Below are positions 5,144 through 11,702 of a stretch of 13,025 nucleotides of DNA, piece by piece. This DNA comes from an uncultured Thermoleophilia bacterium (lineage in GTDB: Bacteria; Actinomycetota; Thermoleophilia; UBA2241), in the NCBI GenBank assembly GCA_903912585.1, contig CAIWHY010000277.1, positions 1 to 13,025 of the forward strand, in the 5' to 3' direction. The notes beneath the pieces were generated by a model. That model was not told the DNA's origin, did not search any database, and saw nothing but the letters and a program-made list of their open reading frames with translations. The position numbers were made by a program, and so were the translations under genes. Numbering within the stretch: position 1 is the stretch's first letter; every line of letters begins with the position of its first letter.

Positions 5144-6313
5144 ATGGCGATGCGTTCTCAGGAGGAGGTTGCTCTCGCGACCGTCTTCGCGCGCGCGCTG
5201 AAGAACGTGATCGCACTCACGACCGCCGAAGAGCGCCGTGCATGGCCTGCTCCCGAGCAGATCGTCGCCGGCACGCCGGCGGGCGCGCAGGTGCCGGCCG
5301 TGCTCTTGCGCTTCCTGCAGTTCTCGGTGTTGCCGGAGCTCCTCGGCGCCAGCGCCGGACCGGCGATGTACCTGGCCAGCAAGCGCTTCAGCCGCGGCCT
5401 CGGCATCGGCTCCATCCAGGGCCTCAAGGACTGGTTCGTCGAGATGGGCCTCGGTGAGCTCGAGGTCGAACTGGACGAGGAACGCGTCCTCGTCAAGCTC
5501 AGACACTGCCGCAGCTGCGAGCAGCTGCCCGCCAACGGCACGGCCCTCTGCGACTTCGAGCGCGGCCTCGTGGACGGCGTGCTCGAGGTCATCAGCGGCA
5601 CCGACGTGCTCACCAAGGAGACCTTGTGCTGGGGCCTCGGCGACACCGTGTGTCAGTTCGAGGGCTACAGCGGCGACCAGGCCGGCTACCTGTATCAGGA
5701 GAACGGCTTCCACCCGGACGCGCAGCGCCGCCTCCTCGGGCAGCTGGCCGACCAGGCGGAGGTCGCCCTCGACAACCTGCGGCTCACCCACGAGCGCCGC
5801 GAGCACGAGACGCACGACCCGCTCACCGGGCTGCTGAACTTCCGTCACCTGCGCGAGCGCGCCGCGTTCGAGCTCGCACGCGCCGAGCGTCACGAGCGCA
5901 AGGTCGCCTTCGTGATGCTCGACCTCGACGGTTTCGCCGCGGTCAACGGGAACGGTGGCCGCGACGCCGGCGACGAGGTGCTCTGTCACTGGGCGGCGGC
6001 GCTCACGGCGCAGCTGAGGAGCTGCGACCTGGTGTGCCGATACGGCGCCGACGAGTTCCTGCTCGTGCTTCCGGAGACCGCCGAGCAGCAGGCCGACGCG
6101 GCCCTCGAGCGCGTGCTCGGCGCCACGCAGAACCTCGCCGTGGACGTCTCTCGCGAGACGGTCGCGCTGAGCGCGTCCGCCGGCGTGGCCAGCTACCCCG
6201 ACGACGGCCGGACCGTCGAAGAGCTCGTCGCCAAGGCGGCGACCACGATGTACACGGCGAGGGCGGGTGGCCCGGGCCGCATCGCCTTCTACTCGCACCC
6301 GCCGCGCCGCTGA
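5144..6313 (+). CDS. V4R sensor domain joined to a degenerate GGDEF domain
   Basis: A 389-residue cytoplasmic signalling protein with no signal peptide or membrane helix. About residues 65-180 resemble the V4R (4-vinyl reductase) ligand-binding fold also found in XylR/DmpR-type regulators. Visible marks are MYLASKRFSRGLG, CRSC (C122, C125), LCDFERGLVDG (C136), ETLCWGLGDTVCQFEG (C162, C170); the cysteines suggest metal or hydrophobic ligand binding. A helical linker leads to GGDEF from D225 (DPLTGLLNFRHL). The active-site loop reads GADEF (301-305) rather than GGDEF. The metal/substrate segment is DLDGFAAVNGNGG, without the usual FK, ND and H. The inhibitory c-di-GMP site RxxD (R292-D295) is intact, five residues before GADEF. 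Loss of diguanylate cyclase activity with retained c-di-GMP binding is therefore inferred. ATG 5144 is chosen because GAGAGG (5132-5137) stands six bases before it; ATGs at 5138 and 5150 fit less well. rlmH starts ten bases after its stop. Confidence 0.88.
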   Translation: MAMRSQEEVALATVFARALKNVIALTTAEERRAWPAPEQIVAGTPAGAQVPAVLLRFLQFSVLPELLGASAGPAMYLASKRFSRGLGIGSIQGLKDWFVEMGLGELEVELDEERVLVKLRHCRSCEQLPANGTALCDFERGLVDGVLEVISGTDVLTKETLCWGLGDTVCQFEGYSGDQAGYLYQENGFHPDAQRRLLGQLADQAEVALDNLRLTHERREHETHDPLTGLLNFRHLRERAAFELARAERHERKVAFVMLDLDGFAAVNGNGGRDAGDEVLCHWAAALTAQLRSCDLVCRYGADEFLLVLPETAEQQADAALERVLGATQNLAVDVSRETVALSASAGVASYPDDGRTVEELVAKAATTMYTARAGGPGRIAFYSHPPRR

Positions 6314-6323
6314 CCGCGCCGGA

Positions 6324-6788
6324 GTGGCGGCGCGCATCGAGATCCTCGCCGTGGGGCCGCTGCACCGCGACTTCGAGCCTGCCGCGCGCCACTATCTCGA
6401 TCTCTTGCGCCCTTATGCGGCGGTGACGGTGCGCGAGGTCAAGGAGACGCCTCTGCGCGGCCGTAGCGAGGCCGAGGTGCTGCGCGAGGAAGGCCGGCGC
6501 CTGCTGGCGGCGTGGCCGCAGGCGCCGCTGGTGGCCGCGCTCGCCGTGGAGGGACGCGCGCTCGACACCGAGGGGTTCGCCGCCTGGCTGCAGGGCGGCG
6601 TGGAGCGCGGCGGGGCCGCGTTCGTCGTGGGTGGCTCGCTGGGCCTGGCCCCCGAAGTCTTGGTCCGGGCCGGAGCGCGCGTCTCGCTCTCGGCGCTCAC
6701 GCTCCCGCACCAGCTCGCCCGCGTCGTGCTCCTCGAGCAGCTGTTCCGCGCCGCGAGGATCCTGCGCGGCGAGCCGTACCACCACTAG
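6324..6788 (+). CDS. rlmH: 23S rRNA (pseudouridine-1915-N3)-methyltransferase RlmH
   Basis: RlmH is a small SPOUT-class methyltransferase that modifies pseudouridine 1915 in helix 69 of 23S rRNA on the 70S ribosome. The product is 154 residues, the normal length. Family features are the N-terminal strand IEILAVGPL, the middle part LAVEGRALDTEGFA, and the SAM-binding trefoil knot: FVVGGSLGLAPEVL, LSALTLPHQLARVVLLEQ and the C-terminal RILRGEPYHH. GTG 6324 gives the expected N-terminus; only a weak GGA precedes it, so translation may depend on coupling to the upstream gene, whose stop is ten bases away. An upstream start at 6267 would overlap that gene by 47 bases and add a sequence unlike the family. 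Confidence 0.95.
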   Translation: MAARIEILAVGPLHRDFEPAARHYLDLLRPYAAVTVREVKETPLRGRSEAEVLREEGRRLLAAWPQAPLVAALAVEGRALDTEGFAAWLQGGVERGGAAFVVGGSLGLAPEVLVRAGARVSLSALTLPHQLARVVLLEQLFRAARILRGEPYHH

Positions 6789-6802
6789 GGGTGCGGCGCC
6801 CC
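6788..6802 (+). terminator. short GC hairpin after rlmH
   Basis: GGGGTG and CGCCCC (6788-6793 and 6797-6802) pair with one T-G wobble around a CGG loop, directly at the rlmH stop codon. There is no T-tract. It may end or protect the transcript, but support is limited. Confidence 0.3.
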
Positions 6803-6901
6803 GCCGCCGCCGCGCTCCGTCAAGGCCGCGCGCCTCGTGCTCACGCGGTGGCCGGGCGACTCGCCCCGCCGCCTCGCGTCGCAACGCCTCCGCGCGCCCG
6901 C

Positions 6902-6907
6902 TAGAAT
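6902..6907 (+). promoter_or_regulatory. predicted -10 element of argS
   Basis: TAGAAT stands in a GC-rich spacer 49 bases before the argS ATG, in the form common in high-GC actinobacteria. At 17 bases upstream the hexamer TCGCAA (6879-6884) is only a weak -35 match. The rest of the 168-base spacer shows no ORF of its own. Confidence 0.4.
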
Positions 6908-6914
6908 GGCTCGT

Positions 6915-6934
6915 GCGCCGGCGTGGGCCGGCGC
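6915..6934 (+). repeat. perfect 8-bp inverted repeat in the argS leader
   Basis: GCGCCGGC and GCCGGCGC flank a GTGG loop, between the predicted -10 element and the argS ribosome site (GGAGGA). Transcription from that -10 would place this hairpin at the very 5' end of the argS mRNA. It could be a stability element or an attenuation point; no T-tract follows. Confidence 0.45.
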
Positions 6935-6956
6935 GGCAACCGAGCGGCGGAGGACC

Positions 6957-8720
6957 ATGAGCGACGACCTGTACGATCTCGACGGACTCGCGGCTTCGCT
7001 CGGCGCCACGTTGGCCGCCCTCCTTGCAGAGTCGGGCACGCCCGCGACGGATCTGCCGCCGGTGGAGCTCGCGCTGCCGGCGCGCCCCGAGCACGGCGAC
7101 CTCACGACCAACGCCGCGATGGTGACCGCCAAGCGCGCCGGCAGGCCGCCGCGCGAGCTGGCCGAAGCGCTCGGCGAGCGCTGGATGGCCGGCCCGGGCG
7201 CCGCGCTCTGCGAGCGCGTCGAGGTCGCCGGCCCCGGCTTCCTCAACCTGTTCCTCAACGACGTCTGGTACCGCGGGGCTCTCGCGAGCATGCTCGAGGC
7301 GGGGGCCGACTACGGCCGCGGTTCGCTGCCGGAGACGCGCCGGCTGAAGGTCAACGTCGAGTTCGTCAGCGTGAACCCCACCGGCCCGCTGCACGTGGGC
7401 CATGCCCGCTATGCCTCCTACGGCGACGCGCTCTGCCGCATCTTCGCCTTCGTCGGCCACGACGTGACGCGCGAGTTCTACGTCAACGACTACGGCACGC
7501 AGATGGCGCGTCTCGGCGAGGCGCTCGCCGCGCGATACGGGCAGCGCATGGGTCTGGACACGCCGGTCCCCGAAGGGGGCTACCAGGGTGAGTACGTACT
7601 CGACCTCGCCGACGCGCTCATCGCCGAGGTCGGCGACCGCTACAAGGAAGCCGTTGTCGCGGCCGCCCCGGACATGGAGGCGCTGCCGGCCGAGGTCGTC
7701 AACGAGCTCAAGGTCTGGGGCCGCGACGCGATCCTCCCGCAGTTCAAGGCGACGCTCGCGCGCCTGCGCGTGCCCTTCGACGTGTGGACGCCCGAGAGCA
7801 CGCTCTTCGTCGGCGAGGGCGAGCACCGCGGGTACGGGGGCGAGGTCGGCAAGGCGCTGTCGGACCTCGACCGCGAGGGTCTCCTCTACGACGAGGGCGG
7901 GGCGGTCTGGCTGAAGACGACGCAGTACGGCGACGACAAGGACCGCGTGCTCATCCGCTCCAGCGGCGAGCACACGTATTTCCTCAGTGACATCGCCTAC
8001 CATCGCGACAAGATGGACCGCGGCTTCGCCCACATGATCGACATCTGGGGCGCCGACCACCACGGCTACGTGCCGCGCATGAAGGCGGCGTTCACGGCGC
8101 TGCCGCCGCACGAGCCCGACAGGCTGGAGCTGATCATCGGGCAGATGGTGAGCCTGCTCGAGAGCGGCGAGGCCAGGCGGATGAGCAAGCGCCGCGGCGA
8201 CATCGTGACGGTCGACGACCTGATCGACGCCATCGGCGTCGACGCCGCCCGGTTCCTGCTCGTCGGCCGCTCGCACGACACCACTCTCGAGCTCGACATC
8301 GACCTTGCCGTGCAGCAGTCCAGCAACAACCCGGTGTACTACGTGCAGTACGCGCACGCGCGCATCTGCAGCATCCTGCGCAACCTCGAGGAGTCGGGTG
8401 TGCGGCCGGCGCCAGAGGCCGGACCGGCCGGCGAAGCCCTGCCGGCCGTGAGCGTCGGCGCCCACGAGCGCGCGCTGCTGCGCGCCCTCGCCCGCTTCCC
8501 GGACGTCCTCGTCTCGACCGCCGACCAGCGCACGCCCAACCGCCTGCACGCCTATCTCGGTGAGCTCGCCGCCGAGTTCCACGTGTTCTATCGCAACTGC
8601 CGCGTGCTGACCGACGACGCCGGCGTCACCGCGTTCCGCGCGGCGCTCTGCGCCGTCACGCGCGGCACGCTCGCGTCGGGTCTGCGGCTGCTGGGAGTCA
8701 GTGCTCCGGAGTCCATGTAG
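6957..8720 (+). CDS. argS: arginyl-tRNA synthetase
   Basis: A class I aminoacyl-tRNA synthetase that charges tRNA-Arg. The 587-residue product has the ArgRS N-terminal domain with EHGDLTTNAAM and GPGFLNLFL. The catalytic Rossmann core follows, with VNPTGPLHVGHAR, the HIGH equivalent HVGH at residues 146-149. Next come FYVNDYGTQM and DIWGADHHGYVPRMKAA. MSKRRGD at 409-415 corresponds to the KMSKS loop, followed by VTVDDLIDAIGVDAARF. The helical anticodon-binding domain forms the C-terminus, with YYVQYAHARICSIL and FHVFYRNCRVL. ATG 6957 is supported by GGCGGAGGA just upstream and by the family N-terminus; the frame is open further back but without a ribosome site or similarity. The gene seems to be its own transcription unit. 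Confidence 0.97.
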   Translation: MSDDLYDLDGLAASLGATLAALLAESGTPATDLPPVELALPARPEHGDLTTNAAMVTAKRAGRPPRELAEALGERWMAGPGAALCERVEVAGPGFLNLFLNDVWYRGALASMLEAGADYGRGSLPETRRLKVNVEFVSVNPTGPLHVGHARYASYGDALCRIFAFVGHDVTREFYVNDYGTQMARLGEALAARYGQRMGLDTPVPEGGYQGEYVLDLADALIAEVGDRYKEAVVAAAPDMEALPAEVVNELKVWGRDAILPQFKATLARLRVPFDVWTPESTLFVGEGEHRGYGGEVGKALSDLDREGLLYDEGGAVWLKTTQYGDDKDRVLIRSSGEHTYFLSDIAYHRDKMDRGFAHMIDIWGADHHGYVPRMKAAFTALPPHEPDRLELIIGQMVSLLESGEARRMSKRRGDIVTVDDLIDAIGVDAARFLLVGRSHDTTLELDIDLAVQQSSNNPVYYVQYAHARICSILRNLEESGVRPAPEAGPAGEALPAVSVGAHERALLRALARFPDVLVSTADQRTPNRLHAYLGELAAEFHVFYRNCRVLTDDAGVTAFRAALCAVTRGTLASGLRLLGVSAPESM

Positions 8721-8763
8721 GCTCCGCTCTTGCGGCGCACGTGACCAGCGCCGCCAGGCGGGC

Positions 8764-8802
8764 GCGGCTCAGGCGGGGATCGTGAGGCTGCGGCTCAGGC
8801 GG
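8764..8802. repeat. 13-bp direct repeat at the 3' end of the BlaI-family gene
   Basis: GCGGCTCAGGCGG occurs at 8764-8776 and again at 8790-8802, 26 bases apart. The second copy contains the stop codon and last codons of the repressor gene. This looks like a small local duplication in the argS-repressor spacer. Confidence 0.55.
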
Positions 8803-9217
8803 CGAACTTCTCGCGGGCCAGGTTGCGCAGCGCGTCGAACTGATCTGGCGTCAGCTCTCTGTCGAGGTCGAGCAGCTGTGAGACGGCGACGTTGTACTGG
8901 CCGCGGAGGAGCCGGTCGACCACGCTGTGGAGCACGGTGTCGACGACCTCCCGGCCCGGGATCGCCGGTGTGTACAGGTAGGCGATCCTGGTCTTGTCCT
9001 GGGTGAGCAGGTGCTTCTTGACCAGGTTGTTCATCACGGTCATGACCGTGGTGTAGGCGATCTGGCGCCGCTCGCGCAGGGTCTCGTAGACCTGCCGGAC
9101 CGTGGTCGTGTCCAGTTCCCAGACAACGGCCAGGATGTCTGCCTCCAGGGAGCCGATGCCCGTGAAGGGCGCTCCTTTGCTGCTGCGGATCCATTTCGGT
9201 TGCAGCGGCTCGTCCAT
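8795..9217 (-). CDS. BlaI/MecI/CopY-family transcriptional repressor
   Basis: A 140-residue winged-helix repressor. Classic members (BlaI, MecI) bind as dimers to TACA/TGTA-type palindromes and are cleaved by a BlaR1/MecR1 membrane protease when beta-lactam is sensed; CopY members respond to copper. Family marks are IGSLEADILAVVWEL, TVRQVYETLRERRQIAYTT and VMTVMNNLVKKHLL, then YLYTPAIPGREV and the helical dimerisation tail VVDRLLRGQYNVAVSQLL. No CxC copper motif is present, so CopY function is unlikely. No blaR1/mecR1-like M56 protease lies in the window; mycobacterial BlaI is also separated from its protease. ATG 9217 has AGGGGGT upstream on the minus strand. The gene is divergent from the M42/M55 peptidase pair, the most likely adjacent targets together with itself. 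Confidence 0.92.
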   Translation of the reverse strand: MDEPLQPKWIRSSKGAPFTGIGSLEADILAVVWELDTTTVRQVYETLRERRQIAYTTVMTVMNNLVKKHLLTQDKTRIAYLYTPAIPGREVVDTVLHSVVDRLLRGQYNVAVSQLLDLDRELTPDQFDALRNLAREKFAA

Positions 9218-9264
9218 CGCGACCCCCTATGTGCTTCGTTTGTGGCGCCCCGAACTCAGGGCGC

Positions 9265-9289
9265 AGTACTCATTGCATACTAGAAGTAC
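9265..9289. promoter_or_regulatory. candidate repressor operator/promoter core in the divergent spacer
   Basis: AGTAC occurs at 9265-9269 and 9285-9289, exactly 20 bases apart (about two helical turns). The second copy overlaps the small palindrome TACT-AGA-AGTA (9278-9288). This is the only AT-rich patch near the repressor gene, about 50-70 bases upstream of its start. BlaI-family proteins bind TACT/TACA-type half sites, so autoregulation here is plausible but unproven. A GCGCCC/GGGCGC inverted repeat (9245-9264) lies next to it. Confidence 0.35.
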
Positions 9290-9374
9290 CCTTTCGCGGC
9301 GAAGTCACGCCGTCTCGCCGTACGACGGGAGAGCTCGCGAGCGGGCGGCAGGCCGGTGACGGGCGCGGGCTGCT

Positions 9375-9413
9375 GCCGCCGGCCGCCAGAGGCGCCGGCG
9401 GCTGGGGTAGACT
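9375..9413 (+). promoter_or_regulatory. M42 peptidase promoter region with a 9-bp inverted repeat
   Basis: TAGACT (9408-9413) is a good actinobacterial-type -10 sequence 28 bases before the GTG start. Directly upstream GCCGCCGGC (9375-9383) and GCCGGCGGC (9394-9402) form a perfect inverted repeat covering the place of the -35 element, where no TTGACA-like hexamer is seen. This is the arrangement of an operator overlapping a promoter, though a GC-rich genome makes such repeats easier to find by chance. Confidence 0.4.
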
Positions 9414-9441
9414 GTGCACTCCGTTCTCAGGAGGTGCGCTG

Positions 9442-10506
9442 GTGACCGTCGACGACGGACTGCTCAAGAGACTTCTGCTCGCACCAGGTCCGTCGGGCTT
9501 CGAGGCCCCGGCCCAGGAGGTCGTGCGCTCGCGGCTGGCGGCGCTTGGCGAGGTGCAGGCCGACGCTCTGGGGAACGTCTGGCTCGCCGTCGGCCACGGT
9601 GGGACGCCGCGCGTCGCGGTGGTCGCGCACGCGGACCAGATCGGCCTGATCGTCACGCACGTCGACGAGCACGGCTACCTCTTCATCGACAAGATCGGCG
9701 GCGTCGCGCCCGTGCTCGTGCCCGGCCGTCACTTCGTCGTCCACGGCGCCGCCGGACCGGTGCAGGCCGTCGGCGGCAAGAAGCCGTCGCACATCATCCC
9801 CGTCGCCGAGCGCAACGTCGCGCCGCCGCTCGAGGAGCAGTTCCTCGACATCGGTGCGGCGACGCGGGAGGACGCCCTGCGGCGCGTCGCCGTCGGCGAC
9901 CCGGTGACGTTCACGCCGGACTACGTCCAGCTCGCCCCGGGCGTGGTCGCCTCCCAGGCGCTCGACGACCGCGCCGGCGTCTACGCGATGATGCGCGCGC
10001 TCGAGCACTACGCGGCCGACCCGGGGGCGGCGGAGCTCACCGGCGTGGCCACGGTGCACGAGGAGACCACCTGCATGGGCGCCAAGGCGCAGGCGCGGCG
10101 CATGGAGGCCGACGTGCTCGTGGTCGTCGACGGCGACTTCTGCAGCGACACGCCGGCGGCCGACGCCAAACGGCTGGCCGGCGAGGTGCGTCTCGGCGCC
10201 GGCCCGGTGCTTGGTCGCGGTGCCGGCAGCAACCAGAGGCTTCTCGCCTTCGCACGCGAAGTCGCCGCGGCGGAGGGCATCGCGGTACAGATCAAGGCCT
10301 ATCCGGAGGCTTCATCGACGGATGCCGACGAGCTCATGGCGACCGGCGCCGCGACGCTCTCGCTGAGCATCCCGGTGCGCTACATGCACTCGCCGTTCGA
10401 GGTGGCGCACACCGACGACCTGGAAGCGGCGGCGCGGCTGGTAGCTGCGCTCGCGCGCCGGGCGGGCGAGGTCTGGACCGGCGGCTCGTTCGAACCGCGC
10501 GCCTGA
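9442..10506 (+). CDS. M42-family metallo-aminopeptidase
   Basis: M42 peptidases (PepA/FrvX/TET type) are cytoplasmic two-metal aminopeptidases that often form large tetrahedral particles and degrade short peptides. The 354-residue product has the complete set of expected metal and catalytic residues: H63 in VVAHADQIG, D175 in LDDR, E207-E208 in HEET, D230 in VVVDGD and H316 in RYMHSP. Also typical are APGPSGFEAPAQEVV at the N-terminus and STDADELMATGAATLSLSIP. The usual HMDE after the first histidine is HADQ here. The GTG at 9442 is preceded by AGGAGGT at six bases; the frame is open upstream but without similarity. Substrate preference within M42 cannot be read from the sequence. The M55 gene starts 28 bases after its stop, so the two are likely co-transcribed. 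Confidence 0.93.
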   Translation: MTVDDGLLKRLLLAPGPSGFEAPAQEVVRSRLAALGEVQADALGNVWLAVGHGGTPRVAVVAHADQIGLIVTHVDEHGYLFIDKIGGVAPVLVPGRHFVVHGAAGPVQAVGGKKPSHIIPVAERNVAPPLEEQFLDIGAATREDALRRVAVGDPVTFTPDYVQLAPGVVASQALDDRAGVYAMMRALEHYAADPGAAELTGVATVHEETTCMGAKAQARRMEADVLVVVDGDFCSDTPAADAKRLAGEVRLGAGPVLGRGAGSNQRLLAFAREVAAAEGIAVQIKAYPEASSTDADELMATGAATLSLSIPVRYMHSPFEVAHTDDLEAAARLVAALARRAGEVWTGGSFEPRA

Positions 10507-10534
10507 CGGCGCCGGGCTGCAGGAGGGAGGAATC

Positions 10535-11350
10535 GTGAAGCTGTTCGTCGCCATCGATCTCGAGGGGATCTGCGCCGTGGTGTCCGAGCGCGACGCGGAC
10601 CGGGAAGGACCGGCCGCCGAGCTCGCCCGCAGGCACATGCGCGCGGACCTCGATGCCGTGCTCGCCGGCTGCCTCGCGGCGGGGGCCGGCGAGGTCGTCG
10701 TGTGCGACGCCCACGACGACGGGCGCAACCTCGACGCCGGCGGGCTGCCGCCGCAGGTGATGCTGGTGAGCGGCGGCGGCGGCCGCCACAGCATGATGCA
10801 GGGCATCGGCGCCGGCTGCGACGGCGCGCTCTTCGTGGGCTACCACGCGCGCGCCGGCACCGAGGCCGCGGTCCTCGAGCACACCTGGAACTACAAAGTC
10901 TTCTCCGCCAGGTTCGGTGACCTCGAGGTCGGCGAGTTCGGTCTCGGCGCCCTGCTCGCCGGCCACTTCGGCGTGCCGCCGCTGTACGTGTCCGGCGACG
11001 ACAAGACGGCGGCCGAGGTGCGGGCGCTCGCCCCCGGCGTCGTGACGACGACGGTCAAGAAGGGCGTCACGCGCCTGTGCGCCGAACTGTGCCCTCCGCA
11101 GGAGGCCCGGGAGCGCATGCGCGCCGACGCCGAGAGCGCCGTGCGGCGCCGCGCGGAGGCGCGGCCGCTCGTCTGGAACGGGCGGCCGCTGACGCTCACG
11201 TTCACGCGCGCCGAGTTCTGCGATCGCGCGGCCTCCTGCCCGGGGGCGAAGCGGCTCGACGGGCGCACGCTGAAGATCGCGGGGGAGACGTACGAGGAGA
11301 TCTACCTGAGCTTCCTCACCTGCGTCCGACTCTCCGATCTGGAGGGCTGA
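10535..11350 (+). CDS. M55-family D-aminopeptidase (DppA-like)
   Basis: M55 enzymes are zinc-dependent peptidases forming toroid decamers; B. subtilis DppA releases D-alanine from D-Ala-D-Ala and D-Ala-Gly-Gly and is thought to recycle cell-wall peptides. The 271-residue product keeps the DppA metal ligands at essentially the same positions: D8 and E10 (AIDLEG), H60 (CDAH), H104 (GYHARAGT) and E134 (VGEFG). The probable catalytic histidine is H116 (LEHTW). SGDDKTAAEV and VKKGVTR are also family features. GTG 10535 is supported by GGAGGGAGGA immediately upstream. It has no signal peptide, so it acts inside the cell. Its place after an M42 aminopeptidase, and divergent from a BlaI-type repressor, suggests processing of D-amino-acid or muropeptide-derived peptides (inference). 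Confidence 0.92.
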   Translation: MKLFVAIDLEGICAVVSERDADREGPAAELARRHMRADLDAVLAGCLAAGAGEVVVCDAHDDGRNLDAGGLPPQVMLVSGGGGRHSMMQGIGAGCDGALFVGYHARAGTEAAVLEHTWNYKVFSARFGDLEVGEFGLGALLAGHFGVPPLYVSGDDKTAAEVRALAPGVVTTTVKKGVTRLCAELCPPQEARERMRADAESAVRRRAEARPLVWNGRPLTLTFTRAEFCDRAASCPGAKRLDGRTLKIAGETYEEIYLSFLTCVRLSDLEG

Positions 11351-11451
11351 GGCGCGAGGCCGGAGCGGGACTTCGCCGCACCGGCGACGGCTCGGCGGCT
11401 GCCGGGCCGCAGTTGCGGGGGTGCCGCAGGTGTGGTGAACTACTGCGGCGG

Positions 11452-11527
11452 GCGGATGTAGTGTAGTTGGTAACACGTCAGCTTCCCAAGCTGAAGATCG
11501 CGGGTTCGAGTCCCGCCATCCGCTCCA
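11452..11527 (+). tRNA. tRNA-Gly (anticodon CCC), CCA encoded
   Basis: A complete cloverleaf can be drawn. The acceptor stem is GCGGATG/CATCCGC (11452-11458 with 11517-11523). The D stem is GTGT/ACAC and the anticodon stem TCAGC/GCTGA with loop TTCCCAA, giving anticodon CCC at 11485-11487. The T arm is GCGGG-TTCGAGT-CCCGC. Discriminator T (11524) and a genome-encoded CCA (11525-11527) follow. It decodes GGG codons. It stands alone between the M55 gene and the iron regulator. A possible promoter is TTGCGG (11413-11418) with TGAACT (11436-11441) at 17 bases, a weak match. Confidence 0.96.
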
Positions 11528-11616
11528 ATCCTCGCTCGCCGCGCCTGTCTACGTGCCGCCCCACGCTTCCGTTCGGCTGCCCACTTGACTTCAGTCAGGC
11601 TTCCCTCGTGCTGATG

Positions 11617-11632
11617 GTTAGGGTATCCTAAC
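11617..11632. promoter_or_regulatory. DtxR/IdeR-type iron box upstream of the metalloregulator
   Basis: GTTAGG and CCTAAC are perfect inverted arms around GTAT, matching the core TTAGGnnnnCCTAA of the known iron box. The box is 70 bases before the regulator's GTG, in an AT-rich patch that also contains the -10-like TATCCT. A TTGACT hexamer (11585-11590), part of the small palindrome TGACT-TC-AGTCA (11586-11597), lies upstream. Nothing else was recognised in the 175 bases between the tRNA and the regulator. Autoregulation of the regulator-feoB unit is inferred. Confidence 0.75.
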
Positions 11633-11702
11633 TACGTCCACTGGACGCCCTGCCGGCGGTGATGCAGGCGTCCGTCCCGCGACTCCCAGGCGGAGGATCA
11701 TC

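Noticed and set aside
4352..6337. Very long minus-strand open frame of 661 codons over the GGDEF gene
   Set aside because: Only its last 204 residues match a family (the cyclo-ligase). The rest is antisense to the clearly recognisable V4R-GGDEF protein and results from the lack of stop codons in GC-rich DNA.
6837..6956. Upstream N-terminal extension of argS
   Set aside because: The extension is arginine/alanine-rich with no family similarity, contains the predicted -10 and hairpin, and the ribosome site GGAGGA directly precedes ATG 6957.
6003..8582. 859-codon minus-strand open frame opposite argS and rlmH
   Set aside because: Low-complexity R/A/V/E-rich translation with no motif; the plus strand encodes two highly conserved proteins.
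9229..9441. Upstream extension of the M42 peptidase from 9229
   Set aside because: No similarity to the family, it runs through promoter-like and inverted repeat sequence, and GTG 9442 has an ideal AGGAGGT.
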